Assembly: GCF_000373585.1 (NCBI RefSeq)
Contig: NZ_KB891879.1
Coordinates: 1-64,000 of the forward strand
Length of the DNA: 64,000 nucleotides
Direction of reading: 5' to 3'
Source of the DNA: Streptomyces sp. MspMP-M5
Lineage (GTDB): Bacteria > Actinomycetota > Actinomycetes > Streptomycetales > Streptomycetaceae
The notes under the pieces are model-generated. The model worked only from the letters and a program-made list of their open reading frames with translations, was not told the DNA's origin and ran no database searches. Numbering within the stretch: position 1 is the first letter of the stretch; the number at the start of each line of letters is the position of its first letter. Position numbers and translations under genes: made by a program. Shown here in pieces: positions 23,954-31,919 of this stretch.

Positions 23954-25927
23954 TCAGTCTCCGTACGGGAGCCGGCTGGGGGCCGGCGGCGGGGCGATGC
24001 CCTTGAGGGCGGTCCCGGTCGGGCGGAGGGCCGGCGAGGTGCCCGCGGTGGCCCGGGACAGGGCCGGGGCGCCACCGGTCACCGGCAGCCGGGCCGCGGT
24101 GCGGGCCAGGTCGAGGGTGAGGGTGGGGCGGGAGGCGGGCGGGTCGATCAGATGGGCGTCGGTGCCGGCCACGATGAGCGCGAGCCGGTGCCCGGCAGGG
24201 ACGATGTGGTCGCTCGCGGCGAGTTGCAGGGTGAGGGTGTAGGGCTTGCCGGGCGTGAGCGGGTGGCCGTGGCGCGGGTCGGTGGCGTGGCCGAGGTCGG
24301 CCCAGCCGCGGCTGAAGACGGTGAAGCCGACCTTGGTGGTGTCGGCCGCGGTGTCCTTGAAGCAGCCGGTGTCGCCGCGGGTGCCGGCGCCCCAGCAGCT
24401 GCTGGTGCCGCGGGTGACGATGCCCTCGCCGTCGCCGGCATAGTTGCGGATGGTGTCCGGGCCGAGGTCGACGAGGACGGCGGAGAGGTGGGCGCTGGTG
24501 GTGCTGGGGGTGGCGGTGACGGTCACCGTGCCGGCGCCGGAGAGCCGCAGTGGTGCGGTCAGCGGGCCGGTGGTGAAGCCTGCCTTGGCCGGGGTCGGGC
24601 GGTCGACGGCGCCGGCCCAGTCGGCCTCGTCGAGCGCCGGGTCGTCGGTGAACGCCGCCTTCTGACCGGCCGGCGCGGGGCGGGCGCCCAGGGCGCCGAC
24701 GCCGGCGGTGCTGCCGGTGCGCGGGTACAGCGGGACCGTGGCGGTGCCCTTCGCGGGCCAGCGGGCGTCGGTGGTCCAGGTGTCGGGGGCGCGTTCGACG
24801 TCGGCCATCGGGGCCCGCTCGATGCCGTTGTCGTAGCCCATCAGGTAGTGGTCGAACCACTGGTGGAGGGTGCGCACCCAGTCGGCGCGGCGGTAGTCGA
24901 AGGGGTCGACGTGGCCGGTCTGGGAGAGCCAGATCTTGCGCTGGACGCCGTGCCGGGCGAGCGTGTCCCACCACTGGCCGAAGTGCTTGGTGCGGACGTT
25001 GAGGTCCTGCATGCCGTGGACGAGGAAGACGCTGGCGCGGACCTTGGCGGCGGCGCGGACGTAGTCCCGTTCGGTCCACAGGCCGGTCCAGTCGCCGTTG
25101 CGCGGGGCGCCCTCCTTGAGCTTGCGCTGGACGGCGGCGCAGTTCTTGTGCGCGGCGGGGCTCTCGACCGCGGCGGCCAGGCCGTCGGGGCCGCCGTCGT
25201 AGAGCGGGGCGCCCTGGGCGAAGTAGTAGTCGTACCAGGAGGTGATGCCGGCGATCGGCACGATGGTCTTCAGGCCGGGGACGCCGGTGGCGGCGACACC
25301 GTTGGCGATGGTGCCGTCCCAACTCTTGCCGATCATCCCGGTGTTGCCGTTGGACCAGCCGGCGGTGACGGGTTTCCCGCCGCTGCGGGCGGTGTAGCCG
25401 CGTCCCCGGCCGTTCAGCCAGTCGACGACGGCCTTGGCGGACTGGACGTCCGAGCGTCCGCCGACGTCGATGCAGCCGTCGGAGCGATTGGTTCCGGCCA
25501 GGTCGACGAGGACCGTCGCATAGCCGCGGGGCACGAAGTAGTTGTCGTAGAAGAGCGGGAACTGTACCGGGCGGCCGTGGGCGTCGTAGGTCTTCTTCTG
25601 GCTCTCGTTGCCGCGGCCGCAGCAGGAGTAGTAGGGGCTGGCGTCCATGATCACGGGGATTCGGCGGCCCTGGTGGGCGGGCTCGGAGGGCCGGATGATG
25701 TCGACGGCGACCCGGTCGGTGCGGCCGTCGCCGTCGCCGTCGAGGCCGGTGTCCACCCAGACCGTCTCGCGAATGGCGCGGTCGTAGGAGTAGACGGGCT
25801 TGCTCTCCCGGGGGGCGGGGGCCGCGCTCGCCGCGCCGGGGGCGGCGAGCAGGGCGAGGAGCGCGAGCACGGCCGCGCCGACGAGCGTTTTCCATGGGGT
25901 GTGGGGAGGTCCCATACGTATTGTCAC
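23954..25927 (-). CDS. Secreted CocE/NonD hydrolase, Xaa-Pro dipeptidyl-peptidase type (S15)
   Basis: Exported alpha/beta-hydrolase of about 657 residues. The signal peptide is PWKTLVGAAVLALLALLAA followed by an Ala cleavage region. The catalytic Ser lies in the elbow GKSWDGTIA near residue 205. The Asp and His would be in later segments, including GHVDPFDYR. The C-terminal jelly-roll domain from about residue 440 is the usual X-Pro DPP C-terminal domain. The family cleaves Xaa-Pro dipeptides or esters such as cocaine. The start may be the GTG at 25927 or the ATG at 25915; neither has a clear ribosome-binding site. It is divergent from the M1 peptidase gene. Confidence 0.9.
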   Translation of the reverse strand: MTIRMGPPHTPWKTLVGAAVLALLALLAAPGAASAAPAPRESKPVYSYDRAIRETVWVDTGLDGDGDGRTDRVAVDIIRPSEPAHQGRRIPVIMDASPYYSCCGRGNESQKKTYDAHGRPVQFPLFYDNYFVPRGYATVLVDLAGTNRSDGCIDVGGRSDVQSAKAVVDWLNGRGRGYTARSGGKPVTAGWSNGNTGMIGKSWDGTIANGVAATGVPGLKTIVPIAGITSWYDYYFAQGAPLYDGGPDGLAAAVESPAAHKNCAAVQRKLKEGAPRNGDWTGLWTERDYVRAAAKVRASVFLVHGMQDLNVRTKHFGQWWDTLARHGVQRKIWLSQTGHVDPFDYRRADWVRTLHQWFDHYLMGYDNGIERAPMADVERAPDTWTTDARWPAKGTATVPLYPRTGSTAGVGALGARPAPAGQKAAFTDDPALDEADWAGAVDRPTPAKAGFTTGPLTAPLRLSGAGTVTVTATPSTTSAHLSAVLVDLGPDTIRNYAGDGEGIVTRGTSSCWGAGTRGDTGCFKDTAADTTKVGFTVFSRGWADLGHATDPRHGHPLTPGKPYTLTLQLAASDHIVPAGHRLALIVAGTDAHLIDPPASRPTLTLDLARTAARLPVTGGAPALSRATAGTSPALRPTGTALKGIAPPPAPSRLPYGD

Positions 25928-26092
25928 GGGCGGACGGTAGCGCGGGTCAACTCCTGTGCAGAAGGGGGTGGTCCGGGACGCATGTCGGCGAGATGTCGGT
26001 CATGTGTCGGATGTGGCCATGGACATGACGCGGGCGTCGGTGCGTACATAGGGTCCGTAGGAGATCGACCTCCCCTACGAGTTGGAGGACTC

Positions 26093-27580
26093 GTGCGTCA
26101 CAGACTCCTGGTCCCGGGCGCGGCCGCGCTCAGCCTGCTGCTGGCAATCCCGGCATCAGCTGCAGACTTCACGCCCGGCGCCCCGGGTGCGGGCGACAGC
26201 TACTACCCCTACAGCGGCAACGGCGGGTACCGCGTCTCCCACTACGATCTGCGGCTGAAGTACCAGCCGAAGACGGACCTGTTGGAGGGCACGGCGACCC
26301 TGCTGGCCCGGACCACACAGGACCTCTCCCGCTTCAACCTGGACTTCGGGCTGAAGGTCAGCGAGATCCGGGTCAACGGCAAGAAGGCCGCCTTCGCCAC
26401 CTCCGGGCTGCACGAGCTGGAGGTCACTCCGGCCACGCCGCTGGAGAAGGGCAAGGACATCAGCGTGGTGGTCCGCTACGCCGGCAAGCCCTCCGAGCTG
26501 AAGATCGACGGCTTCACCGCCTGGGCACGGACGCCGGACGGCGGGGTGGTGGCGCAGGAACCGGACTCGGCGGTGTGGTGGTTCCCCAGCAACGACCACC
26601 CCTCCGACAAGGCGACGTACGACATCTCCATCGCCGTCCCGGACGGCACCCAGGCGCTCAGCAACGGCGTGCTGGCCTCGAAGACCTCCAAGCTCGGCTG
26701 GACGCGCTACAACTGGCGCTCGGACAAGCCGCAGGCGACGTACCTGACGACGCTGGCGATCGGCAAGTTCGACATCACCACCGGCACCACCGCGGACGGC
26801 GTGCCGGTGATCAACGCGGTCAGCCCGGACCTGGGCGCCAACCTCGGGTCGGCGCGGGCGAGCATCGAGCGCACCGCCGAGGTCACCGAGTGGCTGGAGA
26901 GCGTCTTCGGCCCCTATCCGTTCAACTCGGTCGGCGGCTATGTCCCCAACGTCCCGGCGCACTACGCGCTGGAGACCCAGACCCGGCCGTTCTACGGCCG
27001 GAAGGCGTTCGACAACGGCACCAACGTCTCGGTCGTGGTGCACGAGCTGGCCCACCAGTGGTACGGCGACAGCGTGTCGCTGAAGGACTGGAAGGACATC
27101 TGGCTCAACGAGGGCTTCGCCGCGTACAGCCAGTGGCTGTGGTCGGAGAAGGAGGGCGAGGGCACCGCGCAGCAACTGGCGGACTACGTCTACGCCCAGC
27201 ACCCGGCCGGCGACCCCTTCTGGACGGTGAAGCCGGGCGACCCGGGCGCGGACAAGCAGTTCGACTCGGCGGTCTACGACCGCGGCGCGCTGGCCCTCCA
27301 GGCGCTGCGCAACAAGGTCGGCGACAAGGCGTTCTTCGACATCCTCAAGTCCTGGCCGACGGAGCACCGGTACGGCAACGCCGCGATCGGGGACTTCGTG
27401 AAGTTCGCCGAGAAGAAGTCCGGGCAGTCGCTGGCCGGGTTCTTCGACACCTGGCTGTACCAGCCGAGCAGGCCGGCCGCCGGCGCGGGCGCGCGGGCGT
27501 TCGCCGCGCGCGGCCTGGTCGCCCAGCCGAAGTCGTGGAAGCAGATCGCGGCCACCCACGACGTGCACGACGGGCACTGA
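26093..27580 (+). CDS. Secreted M1 family metallopeptidase
   Basis: Exported gluzincin aminopeptidase of about 495 residues. A typical signal peptide (VRHRLLVPGAAALSLLLAIPASA) leads a beta-sheet N-terminal domain. The zinc site HELAHQWYGDS is near residue 320 and is followed by NEGFAAY with the third ligand. The exopeptidase motif appears as a variant, HYALETQ, in place of GxMEN. The large C-terminal domain of full-length aminopeptidase N is absent, so this is the short secreted actinobacterial form. The GTG at 26093 follows GGAGG. It ends at a hairpin before the convergent DUF2236 gene. Confidence 0.92.
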   Translation: MRHRLLVPGAAALSLLLAIPASAADFTPGAPGAGDSYYPYSGNGGYRVSHYDLRLKYQPKTDLLEGTATLLARTTQDLSRFNLDFGLKVSEIRVNGKKAAFATSGLHELEVTPATPLEKGKDISVVVRYAGKPSELKIDGFTAWARTPDGGVVAQEPDSAVWWFPSNDHPSDKATYDISIAVPDGTQALSNGVLASKTSKLGWTRYNWRSDKPQATYLTTLAIGKFDITTGTTADGVPVINAVSPDLGANLGSARASIERTAEVTEWLESVFGPYPFNSVGGYVPNVPAHYALETQTRPFYGRKAFDNGTNVSVVVHELAHQWYGDSVSLKDWKDIWLNEGFAAYSQWLWSEKEGEGTAQQLADYVYAQHPAGDPFWTVKPGDPGADKQFDSAVYDRGALALQALRNKVGDKAFFDILKSWPTEHRYGNAAIGDFVKFAEKKSGQSLAGFFDTWLYQPSRPAAGAGARAFAARGLVAQPKSWKQIAATHDVHDGH

Positions 27581-27588
27581 CCGGGAGC

Positions 27589-27627
27589 GGCGGGCGGGGT
27601 CCGGGTGCGCGCCCGGCTCCGCCCGCC
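27589..27627. terminator. Hairpin between convergent M1 peptidase and DUF2236 genes
   Basis: GC-rich inverted repeat starting GGCGGGCGG with one small bulge and a loop of about six bases, placed between the stops at 27580 and 27634. Probable bidirectional terminator. Confidence 0.6.
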
Positions 27628-27633
27628 GGTGCG

Positions 27634-28509
27634 TCAGCGGCGGCCCGCCCGGTGTTCCCGGCGGGCCCGCCGCGCGATCGGCATGAACCGCAGCCGCTCC
27701 GGCAGTATCGGCACCACCAGCCGCACCGCCAGCCCCAGGCGGCGCAGCCGGCGCTCCTGGGCGTCGGTCCAGGGCAGGCCGATGGCGCGCCGGGCGTCCG
27801 GCGGCATCAGCCCGATGGTGACGAACCGGCGGAGGCGGGCGAAGCCCGGTTTGAGCACCGGCCAGACCAGCCGCAGCGGCAGCAGCACCCACCAGGGGCC
27901 GCGGTCCGGGGCCGGCAGCGGGCGGTCGGTGGCGGTCAGGTCCCGCACCACCGCCGTCTCCTCGATCTCGGTGTCGAGGACCTTGCGGTAGTACGGCCAG
28001 AACTCCTCGATGGTCTGCGGCATGTCCCGGTCGTGGATGCCGAGGATCCGGCCGACCTGGAGCCATTCCGCGTAGAGCTGCCGTTCCTGTGCCGGGGTGA
28101 ACGGGCGGCCGAGGTAGCGCTGGGCGTGCCGGAAGACGGGGTAGCCCGTGGCGTGCACCCAGGCGTAGTAGGCGGGGGTGAGCGCGTGGTATTTCCGGCC
28201 GTAGGCGTCGGCGCCCTGGATGGAGCGGTGCAGCTTCCGCAGCCGCCGGCCCTCCTCGGCCGCCTCCGCCCCGCCGTAGACCCATAGCTGGAGCGAGGCC
28301 AGGGAGCGTTCGCCGCGGCCCCAGGGGTCGGTGCGGAAGACCGAGTGGTCGTCCACGCCCGCGCCCACGGCGGGGTGCGCCACCTGCATCGTCAGCGCGG
28401 CGGGCAGAGTCAGCAGCGATCTGATGTCCCCGACCAGTGACCAGAGCACGCCGCCGGGCGGCGGGGGTGCGGGGTCCGTGCGTTTTGGGAGTGTTTGTAC
28501 CGTACTCAT
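27634..28509 (-). CDS. Oxygenase MpaB family / DUF2236 protein
   Basis: Protein of about 291 residues in the DUF2236 family, named for a fungal haem-dependent oxygenase of mycophenolic acid synthesis and including latex-clearing-type relatives. Conserved stretches are the N-terminal QVAHPAVGAGVDDHSVFRTDPWGRGERSL, a HATGYPV-type His near residue 125 and the C-terminal ERRLRRLGLAVRLVVPILP. The start at 28509 (MSTVQTL) is preferred over 28524. A decayed second member of the same family lies immediately upstream on the same strand. Substrate unknown. Confidence 0.88.
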   Translation of the reverse strand: MSTVQTLPKRTDPAPPPPGGVLWSLVGDIRSLLTLPAALTMQVAHPAVGAGVDDHSVFRTDPWGRGERSLASLQLWVYGGAEAAEEGRRLRKLHRSIQGADAYGRKYHALTPAYYAWVHATGYPVFRHAQRYLGRPFTPAQERQLYAEWLQVGRILGIHDRDMPQTIEEFWPYYRKVLDTEIEETAVVRDLTATDRPLPAPDRGPWWVLLPLRLVWPVLKPGFARLRRFVTIGLMPPDARRAIGLPWTDAQERRLRRLGLAVRLVVPILPERLRFMPIARRARREHRAGRR

Positions 28510-28579
28510 ACGCCTACTCATCATACGGCCGCTCCCAGGGGACGACTGGTCCGCGGGTCCGTGCCGGGGCGGCGGGTGT

Positions 28580-29010
28580 TCAGTAGGCCAGGAACAGCGC
28601 GGGGGCGATCCGCAGCGGCGGCACCGGCGCCATCAGGCAGCGCACCACCCGGGCGAACCGCCGCAGCCAGCGCGCCTGACGGTCGGTCCGGGCGAGCCCG
28701 AACCGCTCACCGAGGACGGGCGGCAGTACACCGACGGTGACCAGCAGCGCGTAGTGGGCGGCGAGTGCGGCGGACGGCCGCCAGAGCGCGGCCGGGACCC
28801 ACCACACCGGCGGCTTCTGCGGCCGGGCCGGCTCCGCCGGGACGTCGCGGACCGCGCCGTTGAGCTCCAGTCGCCCGGCCACCACCCCGTCGTAGCAGGC
28901 GCAGAACGCGTCCCGGTCGGGCGGGAGATGACGCTCGCTCAGGCCCAGACCCGGCCGACGTCGCGTCCACCGCCGCGACGAACCGCCGGTACTCCCGCAG
29001 CAGCACCCGC
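28580..29010 (-). pseudogene. Degenerate DUF2236/MpaB family gene fragment
   Basis: The C-terminal half of a DUF2236 protein is readable in one minus-strand frame, from a GLGLSERHLPPDRDAFCAC stretch to the stop at 28580. It includes the typical VWWVPAALWRPSAAL and LLVTVGVLPPVLGERFGL segments. Just upstream, a second frame gives LLREYRRFVAAVDAT, which belongs earlier in the same family. The two are out of frame and the residues between them are missing, so a deletion with frameshift is likely. No N-terminal half with the HPAVGAG block was found between this point and 29252. It looks like a tandem duplicate of the intact gene at 27634 that has decayed. Confidence 0.65.
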
Positions 29011-29169
29011 TTGCACCGACTCGTCCTTGCTGCCGACCCGGATCCGCCCGGTCAGCGCACCGCCGACACCGGCGCACACCCCAACGCCCAGGCCACCGGC
29101 TGCCCTTCGTCCCCCGTCGGCCCCTTCGTCGTCAACCGCTTCGCGTTGTCCATCTTCTGCCCGCCGGGA

Positions 29170-29187
29170 GGTTACCTAGAAGTAACC
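29170..29187. promoter_or_regulatory. Inverted repeat upstream of the sphingomyelinase gene
   Basis: GGTTAC, six bases, GTAACC forms a perfect 6-bp dyad about 65 bases upstream of the sphingomyelinase GTG. Its AT-rich core stands out in the GC-rich context and it could be an operator for a TetR- or GntR-type regulator. A single GTTCACA further downstream is not enough to call a PHO box. Confidence 0.4.
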
Positions 29188-29251
29188 CCAGCTGGTTTGA
29201 TGTGCGGCGTCGGTTCACACCCCCACGCCCCCACCTCCACAGGGAGTTTCC

Positions 29252-30238
29252 GTGCCGCACTCCGCGCCGCGCACATCCCGGGCCGCCGTGATCGCCGCGG
29301 CCCTCGCCGCCACGCTGGCCGTCGCGTCCCCCACCGCGTCCGCCGCGGTCCCGTCGGCCGCGAGCGCGCCCCGGCTCAAGGTGCTCACCTACAACACCTT
29401 CCTCATGAGCAAGAACCTCTACCCCAACTGGGGCCAGGACCACCGGGCCCGGGCCATCGCGTCCGCGGACTTCTTCCACGGCAACGACGTCGTCGTCCTC
29501 CAGGAAGCCTTCGACAACTCCTCCTCGGACGCGCTGAAGGCCCAGGCCGCCGCGGAGTACCCGCACCAGACCCCGGTCGTCGGCCGCAGCCGCAGCGGCT
29601 GGGACGCCACCGGCGGCGCCTACTCGGCCGTCGCTCCAGAGGACGGCGGGGTGACGCTGCTGAGCAAGTGGCCGGTGCTGCGCAAGGAGCAGTACATCTA
29701 CAAGGACGCCTGCGGTTCGGACTCCTACTCCAACAAGGGCTTCGTGTACGCGGTGTTGGACGTCAACGGCACCAAGGTGCATGTCGTCGGCACCCACACC
29801 CAGTCCACCGACTCGGGCTGCAAGGCCGGCGAGGCGGCCGCCGACCGTGCCAAGCAGCTCAAGGAGCTGGGCGCCTTCCTCGACGCCAGGAACATCCCGG
29901 CGGACGAGGAGATCATGGTCGCCGGCGACATGAACATCGACTCCCACGGCAGTGAGTACGACGCCCTGCTGGCCAACGCCGACCTGGCCCCCGCGGACAG
30001 CCGCACCGGCCACCCGTACTCCTTCGACACCCGGGAGAACTCGATCGCCGCGTACCGCTACCCGGACGACCCCCGCGAGGACCTGGACTACGTGCTGTTC
30101 CGCAACGGCCATGCCCGGCCCGCCGGTTGGCGGAACACGGTGGTCCAGGAGCAGTCGGACCCCTGGACCGTCTCCAGCTGGGGCAAGGACTACACCTACA
30201 CCAACCTCTCCGACCACTACCCGGTGATCGGCGGCTGA
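29252..30238 (+). CDS. sph: Secreted sphingomyelin phosphodiesterase (neutral sphingomyelinase C type)
   Basis: Exported DNase I-fold phosphodiesterase of 328 residues that cleaves sphingomyelin to ceramide and phosphocholine. The signal peptide (SRAAVIAAALAATLAVASP) ends in an Ala-rich site near residue 32. Active-site blocks follow in order: LTYNTFLMSKNL with the metal-site Asn, VVLQEAFD with the metal-binding Glu, VVGTHTQS, AGDMNID and the terminal LSDHYPV with the general-base His. The length matches bacterial sphingomyelinases. The GTG at 29252 follows AGGGAG. It ends at a strong bidirectional terminator. Phosphate or choline scavenging from eukaryotic membranes is a plausible role. Confidence 0.92.
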   Translation: MPHSAPRTSRAAVIAAALAATLAVASPTASAAVPSAASAPRLKVLTYNTFLMSKNLYPNWGQDHRARAIASADFFHGNDVVVLQEAFDNSSSDALKAQAAAEYPHQTPVVGRSRSGWDATGGAYSAVAPEDGGVTLLSKWPVLRKEQYIYKDACGSDSYSNKGFVYAVLDVNGTKVHVVGTHTQSTDSGCKAGEAAADRAKQLKELGAFLDARNIPADEEIMVAGDMNIDSHGSEYDALLANADLAPADSRTGHPYSFDTRENSIAAYRYPDDPREDLDYVLFRNGHARPAGWRNTVVQEQSDPWTVSSWGKDYTYTNLSDHYPVIGG

Positions 30239-30273
30239 GCCCGGCCCCGGAGCCCGGCGCGTCGTGCACGCAC

Positions 30274-30316
30274 GAGGGCGGCCGCGGGGACCTTCCGGTC
30301 CTCCGCGGCCGCCCTC
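30274..30316. terminator. Bidirectional hairpin terminator
   Basis: Long stem starting GAGGGCGGCCGCGG, 19 bases on one arm and 20 on the other with a single bulged base, and a TTCC loop. It lies between the convergent sphingomyelinase and permease genes. Confidence 0.75.
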
Positions 30317-30341
30317 CGGTGTGCGGGGCGCCCTCGCGCGG

Positions 30342-31811
30342 CTACTCGGCCTGCTGGGCGAGTTCGCGGTCCGCGGCGATCCGGCCGACCCGGCCGCGGA
30401 CCGCGTACCAGCCGCCGACCAGCGCGGCGGCGAGGACCGGGATCAGCAACACGGTCTGCCGGCCGACGCCGTCGTCGAACCACATCAGCACGATGACGCC
30501 GAGCAGGAAGACGATGGTGGCGATGTCGGTGACCGGCGTGCCCGGCAGGCGGAAGCGCGGCCGCTCCACCAGGCCCTCCTTGGCACGGCGGACGAACACC
30601 ATGTGGCAGACCATGATCGTGCACCAGGTGCTGATGATGCCCAGCGCCGCGATGTTGATCACGATCTCGAACGCCTTGCCCGGCAGCCAGTAGTTGAGCC
30701 CGACACCGAGCACACACACCGTGGAGGTGAGCATGATGCCGCCGTAGGGCACCTGGTTGCGGTTCATCCGCCCGGCGAACTTCGGCGCGGAGCCCGCCAT
30801 CGACATCGAGCGCAGGATGCGGCCGGTGGAGTACAGCCCGGAGTTCAGGCTGGACATCGCCGCGGTGAGCACGACGAGGTTCATCACGTCGCCGGCGTGC
30901 GGGATGCCGACGTGGGACAGCACGGTGACGAACGGGCTCTCGTTGGCGCTGAACATGTTCCACGGCAGCAGCATCGCGAGCAGGACCACCGAGCCGACGT
31001 AGAAGATGCCGACCCGCCACATGATCGAGTTCACGGCCTTGGGCACGACCTTCTGCGGCTCGCTCGTCTCACCTGCGGTGACACCGACCAGCTCGACCGC
31101 GGAGTAGGCGAACACGACGCCCTGGAGCACGATCACCACGGGGAGCAGACCGGTCGGGAAGATACCGCCGTGGTCGGTGATCAGGTTCAGGCCCGGAGTG
31201 TGACCGTCGACGGGGTGGTGAGTGGCCAGCAGGAAGATCCCGATGAACATGAAGACGACCAGCGCCGCGACCTTGATGATCGCGAACCAGAACTCCATCT
31301 CACCGAAGATCTTCACCGAGATCAGGTTGATCGAGAGCACCACCGCCAGCGCTATCAGCGCCATCACCCACTGCGGAATGCTGGTGAACAGGCTCCAGTA
31401 GTGCGTGTAGAGAGCGATCGCGGTGATGTCGGCGATACCGGTGGTCGACCAGTTGACCACGTACATCCAGCCCGCGGCGTAGGCGCCCTTCTCACCCAGG
31501 AACTCCCGGGCGTAGGAGACGAAGGAGCCGGACGACGGGCGGTGCACCACCAATTCGCCGAGGGCCCGGACGACGAAGAAGGCGAACAGGCCGCAGACCG
31601 CGTAGGCGACGGCCAGCGCGGGGCCGGCGGAGTGCAGTCGGCCGCCGGCGCCCAGGAAGAGGCCGGTGCCGATCGCGCCGCCGATGGCGATCATGTTGAT
31701 GTGCCGGCCCTTGAGGCCCTTGCTGTATCCGGCGTCGCCCGCATCCTGCCGGATCCCGCTTCCCCCGTCCGATGACCGCTGGCCTTCATCCACGACGGTT
31801 TCTGTGCTCAC
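30342..31811 (-). CDS. APC family amino-acid permease
   Basis: Twelve-helix amino-acid:H+ symporter of about 489 residues in the AAT branch, which includes asparagine, GABA, D-serine and aromatic permeases. The first helix has the diagnostic IAIGGAIGTGLFLGAG, and EYSAVELVGVTAGETSEPQK-like residues (FAYSAVELVGVTAGETSEP) mark helix 6. Substrate is not certain; the asparagine permease subgroup looks closest by eye. The GTG at 31811 is chosen as the start of the hydrophilic N-terminus; an upstream start at 31853 is possible. It is transcribed away from the fatty-acid cluster on the same strand and may have its own promoter. Confidence 0.9.
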   Translation of the reverse strand: MSTETVVDEGQRSSDGGSGIRQDAGDAGYSKGLKGRHINMIAIGGAIGTGLFLGAGGRLHSAGPALAVAYAVCGLFAFFVVRALGELVVHRPSSGSFVSYAREFLGEKGAYAAGWMYVVNWSTTGIADITAIALYTHYWSLFTSIPQWVMALIALAVVLSINLISVKIFGEMEFWFAIIKVAALVVFMFIGIFLLATHHPVDGHTPGLNLITDHGGIFPTGLLPVVIVLQGVVFAYSAVELVGVTAGETSEPQKVVPKAVNSIMWRVGIFYVGSVVLLAMLLPWNMFSANESPFVTVLSHVGIPHAGDVMNLVVLTAAMSSLNSGLYSTGRILRSMSMAGSAPKFAGRMNRNQVPYGGIMLTSTVCVLGVGLNYWLPGKAFEIVINIAALGIISTWCTIMVCHMVFVRRAKEGLVERPRFRLPGTPVTDIATIVFLLGVIVLMWFDDGVGRQTVLLIPVLAAALVGGWYAVRGRVGRIAADRELAQQAE

Positions 31812-31919
31812 TACTGGTATCTCACTTTCGGAGCGCTTGAACGTGACCGGCACCGCGGATCGCGCGAACGGTCAGTCGCACACCTTCCACGAGTTACGGC
31901 CCCCCGTCTGTGTGCGAGA

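Noticed and set aside
29205..29225. PHO box upstream of the sphingomyelinase gene
   Set aside because: Only one GTTCAC-like unit is present; a second direct repeat is needed.
30264..31775. Long plus-strand frame opposite the amino-acid permease
   Set aside because: His/Asp/Gln/Arg-rich antisense shadow of a hydrophobic protein.
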